In this document: piece by piece, positions 57,371 to 64,000 of the stretch
Numbering within the stretch: position 1 is the first letter of the stretch
Layout: every line of letters starts with the position of its first letter
Source of the DNA: Tillandsia leiboldiana
Lineage: Eukaryota > Streptophyta > Magnoliopsida > Poales > Bromeliaceae
Length of the DNA: 64,000 nt
Direction: 5' to 3'
Assembly (NCBI GenBank): GCA_029204045.2
Contig: CM055066.1
Location: 48,128,972-48,192,971, forward strand
The notes under the pieces: generated by a model
Seen by the model: the letters and a program-made list of their open reading frames with translations, nothing else
What the model was told of the DNA's origin: nothing
Database searches by the model: none
Program-made: the position numbers and the translations under genes

Positions 57371-57760
57371 TAATAATAAGTATGTTTTCCTGTCAGAATA
57401 AATCAATTCAATTGGAAATGAACATTAATTTAGATTTGGAATTGTTAAATAGCATGGACAAATCAGTTGAATATGTATAATTTATTTATAGTATTATTTT
57501 ATTCAGGTACCCATTCTCCTTTAGATGATTTTTGACGTGTTATTCACTAAATTTGGCATGTATTGTTTGTTGCGGAATTTGTTTATATGATTGTGTAAAT
57601 GTCAATGTTCTCCTGCATAAAATGCATGCTTTTCCTCGCGTGATTATCTATCTGAGATTCTTTAGAATTCCTACAAAAGAGCATTATAAAAATATTTTTG
57701 TTACCGTTTAATTTACCTAATTATTTTATATCCGCGGCGAAGCACGGATTTGTCACCAGT
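57371..57760 (+). other. Helitron 3' end region
   Basis: AT-rich sequence leading to a GC hairpin at 57732-57749 and the presumed end at 57760. Confidence 0.6.
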
Positions 57761-57941
57761 ATGCATAGAAATTCATTCAGGAACAATAAATTGGATTTAC
57801 TCCAAAGGTAGGTAAGATTATTATTTTAATTTTTTTTAAAAAAAGTTCTAAAAAATCATAACATAAAAGTAGGAAAGAGTTTTTGGATCTACTCATACCA
57901 TTAGACTATATTGATAATTCAAAAAAACTAATCATACTATC
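57761..57941. other. Flank between Helitron and LTR copy
   Basis: AT-rich; nothing recognised. Confidence 0.4.
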
Positions 57942-58892
57942 TGTTGGACCGAAAAGTTGCGCTGACCGCAGTCCACGATTGGCCCTGAGGTTTGACCCTC
58001 TTAATGTGATGCGCCGCGTGCCAAAGAGATCAAGCGATCGGGCTAAGAAAGAATCTGCTCGGTCAGATTCTTCTCAATCAACTCTTGAGAGGATTCGGCC
58101 TAGAGGAGCCGAACTGGAGTTTGGAGGCCAACAGAGTTTGACCTAGAGGAGCCGAATTGGGATTCAGAGACAAGGATTTGACACAGCCGAATAGCCGATT
58201 TTAGAATTGTATTGCTTTGGAGGGGGGTTACAAGGAACCGATTACAATTTAAACTACTGCTAGAAAGTGCGGTAAATACTAGTATGAAAAGTTATCTAGG
58301 AAAGCAATAAATGCATATATGAAAGGTATTGAAAAGCAGGGATGGTCACTGGCTTACTAGGTTGCAGGACCTCTTTTTCTTCGATGGTCCGATTATTTAT
58401 ATTCGTTCGAACCAGGTGTATGATCGCCGTTTTGGGTAATCGACGTAACTTAAGGGGAATCATCGCGTATTTCTCAACTACTATCTTTTGAGTTGATTTT
58501 TCTCGCTTGGACAGTAGCACTTTTCCATTTATGTTCATCCCCACAATTGGCGCACCGAGGCGCGATCCTCGACGCTTTCCTATGCTGGACGTCGTTTGCC
58601 ATTTCTGCGTTAGTTGCATTATTCACGCCTAAAATCTTGTACCTTCCTTTTTCAAGATCTTCCTTTTTGCGGCCTGAGCAGCCGACTCTTGATCCTAGAT
58701 TTGCTTGTTATCATTCGGCTGAAACAACCCGATAGTTTACATTCAGCCGGGATCGATCACATTTGAGACGCGAGTATCTCTCATTATTTTTTTCTTCCAT
58801 CGGCTGATATTCCCGGGCGATGGTTTGCGCCACGTGTCGCCTTCTGACTTGAACGCAACGTATTCCACGTGGCGACAATTTTGGCCTCAATA
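57942..58892 (-). repeat. LTR copy A (Tat/Athila-like family)
   Basis: It starts TGTTGGACCGAAAAG and ends GGCCTCAATA, followed by ATGTCCCCTCGG. It matches 59413-60612 in order: CGCCGCGTGCCA, GATCGGGC.GAGAAAG, GTTCATCCCC, GCTTTCC.ATGCTGGA. Its TATA-like ATAAATAAT lies on the minus strand near 58397. It is about 250 bp shorter than copy B. Confidence 0.75.
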
Positions 58893-59178
58893 ATGTCCCC
58901 TCGGCAATCACCTGAAGTACCGTTCGGGTGGTTGTCTAAATTTCATTAATGACCAGCGTACGTCACGAGATCTCCGATCATTCTTTTTGTATCCTATTAT
59001 CATATGGCCTCTTCATTTTCTCTTCGGCTCTTTCTCGACCCAATCTTCGGCTATTGGTGAAGTAGCCGAAGCAGGTTCTTCGCCGACTACTTAGGTCGGC
59101 TTTTGCTCCCGAGGCTTCGTTGGGGCCTCGGCTATTGGCCGTGGATATGCCACTTGATCTGTTATGTCAACTCATTGT
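58893..59178 (-). other. Sequence next to LTR copy A (internal-region remnant)
   Basis: It matches the stretch right of copy B (60613-60880): CCCTCGG.AATC.CCTGA, TTCGGCTATTGGTGAAGTAG-like and GGCCGTGGAT. This would be the end of the internal region of a second element, with a purine-rich tract CCGAGGGGACAT on the minus strand. Confidence 0.6.
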
Positions 59179-59412
59179 TGTTTAGACCAAAATTTTTGCC
59201 ACTCGAGGAAACGACACGTGGCGTATACCGCCGATTAAGGATATTAGCGGATAGAAGAACTAGTCAACAAAGAGAAACCCACGTCTTGGTTAAGACCGAC
59301 CTCAGTCACGTGGGAGTGCGGCACGCGACATGCGCCATCAGCTAAAGGCATCAGCCGATAGGAGAAGCGGCCAATAAGAAGATTATCGCCTCATCCAGAA
59401 CTAATCACGGCC
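59179..59412 (+). repeat. Inverted, truncated LTR copy
   Basis: It starts TGTTTAGACCAAAATTTTTG and continues as the inverse complement of 60400-60612 (for example GATAGGAGAAGCGGCCAATA against TCGGCTGCTTCTCCTATC). It meets LTR copy B head to tail at 59413. Confidence 0.72.
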
Positions 59413-60612
59413 TGTTGGGGCAAAAATGTGACTTGCGCACGATCGGCCCTTGCTGGGTGACCCTCCAGAAGGTGTTGAAGTGCGCCGCGTGCCAACAATC
59501 AAACGATCGGGCCGAGAAAGGATCTGCTCGGCCGGGTTCTCCTCTGGTAACTCCTCGGAACCGCAACGACTGGTGACTGCCGAAGCGGGTTCGCGGAGAT
59601 TGAGAGGGATCGCCGGTTTCCACTTAAATGAGTCGAAACGTATATGGATAAATGTACAGCTGATGAGCCGATTATAACTTTAAAGCGCAATAAGGGCAAA
59701 TAAAGACGCAACCAGTGGGTTGATTTACACTCTAAATACAAAATAACAAGATAAAGACACGGCTGGGCCGGTTTACATTTCAAATTGATAAATAAAGACA
59801 CGACCAAAAGGCCGATTTACACTTTATATTGATAAAGAAAAGGGAATACAAGTGGAAAAAATGAATAGAAGGATTAATTGAGCCTACTCCTAGGAAAGCA
59901 GTAAAAAAAAAGAAAAAAGAGTTAAGTTACGCCTACTCCTAGATAAATGAAGAGCTGGGGTGGTACCGGGCTTACAAGGTTGCCAGACCCCTTTCTCTTC
60001 AATGGTTCAGGTATTTATACACTCCCCGAACCATGTTTACGGGCACCGATTTAAAATATCGGCGGGATTTGGGAAAAATCATCGTGAAATCCTCGACTAC
60101 TTTCTTTTGAGTCGAAACTTCCTCAAATAGGATAATAGTCATTCTTCCGTCCAAGTTCATCCCCTTATTATCGCACCGATGCATGATCTTCGGCGCTTTC
60201 CAATGCTGGAATTCGTTTGCCATTTTTGGAATTCGTTGCGAGATTCGTATCCCGAATCTCGTACCCGAATCTCGTACCCTTTATTTTCAGAGCCTTCATT
60301 TTCTAGCCTGATCAGCTGAATGCTGACTTTATCTCTACCTTCTTCGTCGTTTGACCTGGGCAGTTTGATCCTTCTTTGGCTGAAATCGCTCCTGGATGAG
60401 GCTATAATCTTCTTATCGGCTGCTTCTCCTATCGGTTGATGCCTTTAGCCGATGGCATGCATCGTGTGCTGCATTTTCATGCGCCTAAGATAGTTCCGGA
60501 CCAGAATGCGGATCCTTCTTCGGTTGACTCATTCTTCTGTCGGCTGATTTATTTAGCCGATGGTACACGCCACATATCGCTTCCCAAGGTGGTGAAAATT
60601 TTGGTCTGAACA
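59413..60612 (-). repeat. LTR copy B (3' LTR, Tat/Athila-like)
   Basis: The plus-strand ends TGTTGGGGC and GGTCTGAACA make TG..CA. On the minus strand it is preceded by CCGAGGGGGCAT, a good polypurine tract, and has GTATAAATAC as TATA box at 60012-60021. This makes it the 3' LTR of a minus-strand element whose internal part lies to the right. Confidence 0.78.
60012..60021 (-). promoter_or_regulatory. TATA box of LTR copy B
   Basis: GTATAAATAC on the minus strand, with a related ATAAATA in copy A. Confidence 0.55.
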
Positions 60613-61994
60613 ATGCCCCCTCGGTAATCGCCTGATGTGCCGTTCGAGTGATTGTCGAAGTTGAGTTAAAAATCTGGCATGCCTAACGATGTCCACAATT
60701 ATTCTTTCACACCCGGTTGTCACACGACCTCTTTATTTCTTCTTCAGCTCTCTCGACCGAATCTTTGGCTAGTGGTGAAGTAGCCGAAGCGGGTTCTTCG
60801 CCGGCCACTTAGGCCAGCTCCTGCCCCCGGGGTTCCGTTGGGGCCTTGGCTATTGGCCGTGGATGTACCACTTGATCCACTTTGGCGGCTTATCGCCTAT
60901 CGTCAAATGGCTCGCATCTCCGAGGAGTTTAACCTACACTCCCTCGTCGGTCACCCGGATGAATGAGATCTGATCCGGATCTTCATCGATCTAACTAACA
61001 TGGTTGATTGATTCCTTGCTCACATCCGCGAGCTGCGGCTTCCCTTCGGCCGCGATCTCCTCCACTTTATCATCTAGCCTTTGGAAGAGCTTCTCGTGGA
61101 GAGTGGAAAGTTTGCACTCGTTGGCGTCCCGCATCGACCTTGCTGGCAGCCGATGTGCGGGCCGTTCCCATATTGGGTTAGACCGTGGTCGTTGGGCCGT
61201 AAAAAGTTTCATTCCTCGCGTTAGCTTGCAATCGTTGATGCCAACGGTTTTGTGTCCTGGTCAGACCGGCCTTTGTCTCCTGGTCGGTCTCTTGGAGGTA
61301 AACCACTGTTCGACCGGTACGTCGGTCGGCGAGTCTACCATCCTCAGGTGCTCCCGGTATTCGGCTCTGCCACGGATTCTATCATGAATATTGTGCCGTG
61401 ACGCCGTTGTTGCAGGCGTCGTCCTCCAACCTCTGTACTCGACGCTTCTGCATCTTTGTCACGACCAGCCGCTGCCATCGGGCCGGTCCTGTAGACCGGA
61501 ACCATCATTCCACCGGCACGTCTGTCGATGGGTCCATCTTCCTCATGCGGTTCCTGAGGATCTCTCTTCTTTGCCATGGCTTAGGCCATGGCTATATCCT
61601 GAGCTCCTAGGATAGATGAAGGCCCAGGGTCTCCGTCTCTCCCTTGGTGAGATAGGGAAAGTCTGCATCAGGAGCCGATGGGGCTTCTCCTACCCCCAGC
61701 GTCCCTCGATGGGAGGGTCGTGGTGTCGACCCTCTCCATTGGTGGCTAGCTGGGTCCCTCTGTGCCCCCCGTGGTCCGAGCCTCTCTGGTCGAACTACTC
61801 CGGCCAATCCGCCTACTTTCGACTTGTCTGGCCGATCGTGGCCTTCATCTATTTTCAGCCTTGATTGTTGTAGCCGAGAAGATTTTTCTAGGCCGACCCC
61901 TTTTAGCCAGTTTCCTTTTATTTCAATCGTGGCTTTAAGAGCCAACTTCCTTCGGCCGTCTTAGTACCGGCTGAGCTTAACACTGATGACTAGA
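60613..61994 (-). other. Decayed internal region of Tat/Athila-like element
   Basis: Polypurine tract at 60613-60625, then about 1.4 kb of mixed sequence with short frames on both strands. No RT, integrase or RNase H motif is recognised. It lies between the gag remnant and the 3' LTR, so pol is deleted. Confidence 0.5.
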
Positions 61995-62834
61995 TTATCC
62001 TTGGTCAATATGTCTAACCGTGTTCTTGGTTACTTCCCCCGAGAATTTATCAAATATCTGTGTTTTCCAATTGGCCAAGTACGAGTGTGCCACATCCATA
62101 TCCCCATACGAGGGATACGGGGATCCGAAGACTGGTCGTATCGTCGGCCTGGCCTTTAAGCCGATTGTATTTTGGATGATTTCCTCCATATGGGCGTGGA
62201 TGTCGGCAAGACCAACTTGACATGCTAGAGCCGCTGGTTGTGCCGGTGGAGGTAGTGGCCCGTATTGGCCAGCCTGAAGTTGAAGTGGTCCCTGTGGAGG
62301 GACCTGCCCAACATACCTTCCCCCAGCCATTTCGGCATGCCCGGCTTGAGGTACCGGAGCCGCTAGCTGTGCTGGTGGAGGTGGCGGCCCATAAGGGCCA
62401 ACCTGCTACTAAATCGGTCCCTGTGTAGGAACCTGCCCAACGTTCCTGCCCCTAGCGATTTCGGTGTGCCTAGCCTGAGGTACCGAAGCCGATGGCGATG
62501 ATGGTGGACATGGCGACCATTGTTGGCCGGCCTGATTCTGAGGTGATCCTTGCGGAGGGACTTGCGTATTATTCCCACCCTCAGCCATCTCGGCGAGCCC
62601 GGCTTGAGAAACTGGAGCCGCCGGTTGTAAAGGCGGAGGTGGCAGCCCATATGCGCTAACTCGTTGCTAGCATGCTCCTTGTGGAGGAACCTGTTCATCA
62701 TCCCTAGCCCCAGCTCATTCGACAAGCCCCACTTGAGGGGCTGGGGTCGCCGGTTGTGCTGGCGGAGGTGGCGCGTAATGGCCAACCTGGGGCAGTTCCT
62801 GAAGTTGGGCCCGCTCATCGTTTCTGCCCCCAGC
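61995..62834 (-). pseudogene. Gag remnant of a Ty3/gypsy element with 42-codon repeats
   Basis: The minus-strand frame 62330-61995 ends with YPSYGDMDVAHSYLANWKTQ and IFDKFSGEVTKNTVRHI. This resembles the KPYP...YP.G.K.PDF..FSGE region at the gag start of Tat/Athila Ty3/gypsy elements. Upstream, four to five imperfect ~126-bp repeats (62230-62834) encode a Pro/Gln/Gly-rich linker (GPLPPPAQ and GQVPPQG type) in mixed frames. The upstream end is cut by the LTR at 62835. The gag core beyond the FSGE motif is lost. Confidence 0.65.
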
Positions 62835-64000
62835 TGTGAGGACCCGAATTTCCACAAGAGGATTACTGTTGGATCAACGGAGCTTCTACAGTGTGCTTAG
62901 CAGCTTTCGGAGGCCTTTGCTGTGTGTTGGAGGTGTTTGCGCGCGAATCGGACCTCAGGATTGGATCCAGCGCGAAATTTGAATTAAGAATACCTTACCG
63001 AATGCCTTTGACAAATTTTAGAAGCGGAATTTGGCAAAACGGACAGCGGATTTGGATTCAGCGCGCGAAAACGATGAAAATGGGCTGTTTGCTTGATCTT
63101 TGCATCATCGGTTACTGTTCACGCCGGAACAGTAACTCCGGCGACCGGCAGCGACCGGCGGGAGGCGGAGCACGGCGGCGCAACAGCGGATTGCGGCGGC
63201 GGGCAGCGCGGGCAGGCGCGGGCAGGCGCGGATGCGGGCGCGGGCAGGCGCAGGCGCGGGCGCGGGCTGGCGCGGCGTACGGAGATGGGTGTGCCACGTG
63301 GCGGCTTCCCATTGGATACGCTGGAGACATGTGGCGGCTTTGGATTCGACGGGTGCATCAGGTTTGTGCACCGGGCGCAACGAAAGTTGGCGTTGACACG
63401 TGGCGCTCTGTGATTGGGCGATCAACGCACGCGCGACAGGCGCGCGGGGGTGGCGCACGATGGACCGACCAGGCCACGTGTCGCCCGCTCATTGGCGGGC
63501 GCAGTGACCCGGCGGATCCGGCGTGAACCGCGGCCCACGATTCCCACCGTGGACCGCGATGCCACGCGGCGCGCCGCGATAGGCGGGCGCGCGTGCGCCG
63601 GGCGCGCGTGCGCCGGGCGCGCTCGGTGCGGAGAGGCTGACGTGGCGCGCCGTGAAGGATTCGGGCGCGCACAGTGCCTGGCTGCGGGCCGGATTCGGGC
63701 GCCCGAATCTTGCGCCCGAATCCGGATCCTTTAGTGTTGTGGGCTGGGCCTATAAATACCCCTCCCCTCTCTCTTTTTCTCCCTTTTCCGAGCTTTAGAG
63801 AGGGATTGAGAGGGAGGAACCTTTAGGGAACTTGTTCCTTGTGTTGTTGTTGATCTTGTGGTGGATCCCCTGGATTTTTAGAGGCCCGGCAGCGGCGATC
63901 TTGGTTTTGCAGTGCGCCTCGACGTTTCCCATTTTCGGCCCATTTTCGTCGCAATTCAGTCGGAATTTTCCTGTGCGCAAGCCAGGAGGAATTTTTGGGC
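62835..64000 (+). repeat. Start of a 9533-family Ty3/gypsy LTR (runs off window)
   Basis: TGTGAGGACCCGAATTTCC start, then collinear similarity to the solo LTR at 31733/33359 and the LTRs at 9533 and 16706. CACGTGGC-type sites near 63295, 63398 and 63473; TATAAATA at 63751-63758. The 5 bases before it are ccagc, but the other end is not in the window. Confidence 0.88.
63751..63758 (+). promoter_or_regulatory. TATA box of the 62835 LTR
   Basis: TATAAATA about 916 bp into the LTR, at the matching place in the family. Confidence 0.7.

Larger units (their letters stand above)
43126..57760 (+). mobile_element. Putative non-autonomous Helitron (split by an LTR element)
   Basis: It starts TCTATAAATATAATGAAGC after an A and ends with a GC hairpin (TCCGCGGCGAAGCACGGA) 10 bp before CCAG, followed by T. 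This fits Helitron rules: TC start, 3' hairpin, CTRR-like end, insertion between A and T. The CTAG end would have changed to CCAG. No Rep/helicase is present. Without the nested LTR element it is about 4.1 kb, largely a minisatellite. The 5' 500 bp is CT-rich and could be captured sequence of unknown origin. Confidence 0.68.

Overview
This window is from a flowering-plant nuclear genome, possibly a monocot, but the sequence does not settle the species. It has one intact nuclear gene and a deep nest of transposable elements. The plant call rests on an E-class PPR protein close to Arabidopsis At5g27110, a SCAMP-like first exon, plant-type CACTA, PIF/Harbinger and Helitron elements, Ty3/gypsy and Ty1/copia LTR elements primed by initiator Met-tRNA, and a Cassandra-type LTR carrying 5S rRNA sequence.

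Layout. (1) 1-29351 is the minus-strand remnant of a CACTA element. Its right end lies at 29351 and its left end is outside the window. It carries a broken tnp2/DUF4218/DUF4216 transposase gene and a second Transposase_24 gene whose last exon runs in frame into Ty3/gypsy integrase sequence. Several elements landed in it: a solo LTR (1318-5948, TSD gcttc) in the last codons of the transposase gene; a 10.9-kb Ty3/gypsy element with 3.7-kb LTRs (9533-20400, TSD catgg) in the first transposase domain; a MITE (21492-21708); and a gag-only Ty1/copia element (21807-27840) inside an AT microsatellite. (2) 29352-31732 holds LTR fragments and a strong nested palindrome. (3) 31733-37008 is a solo Ty3/gypsy LTR (TSD caggt) carrying a 1.56-kb Harbinger-type element (TSD tta). 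(4) 37030-40352 has an AT repeat, a solo Cassandra LTR (TSD cataa), a PIF/Harbinger transposase fragment with its right end, and an AT-rich MITE-like block. (5) 40513-42870 is the gene island: an intact 721-codon PPR gene and, just upstream on the same strand, a SCAMP-like first exon. (6) 43126-57760 is a putative non-autonomous Helitron made largely of a degenerate minisatellite, split by a young LTR element (44331-54881, TSD taccc) that has no recognisable gag-pol. (7) 57942-62834 is a minus-strand Tat/Athila-like Ty3/gypsy remnant with several LTR copies, one inverted. (8) 62835-64000 is the start of another LTR related to the 9533 family.

Only the PPR gene looks functional as host coding sequence. 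Nesting order gives relative ages. The element at 44331 looks youngest, with LTRs about 1% different by eye; the CACTA genes and the RT at 15000-15900 are heavily decayed. The least routine signals are a covarying hairpin near the 3' end of LTRs from several families, the 5S-bearing solo LTR, the in-frame CACTA/gypsy fusion, the Helitron with a higher-order minisatellite, and the separation of the SCAMP exon from the rest of its gene.
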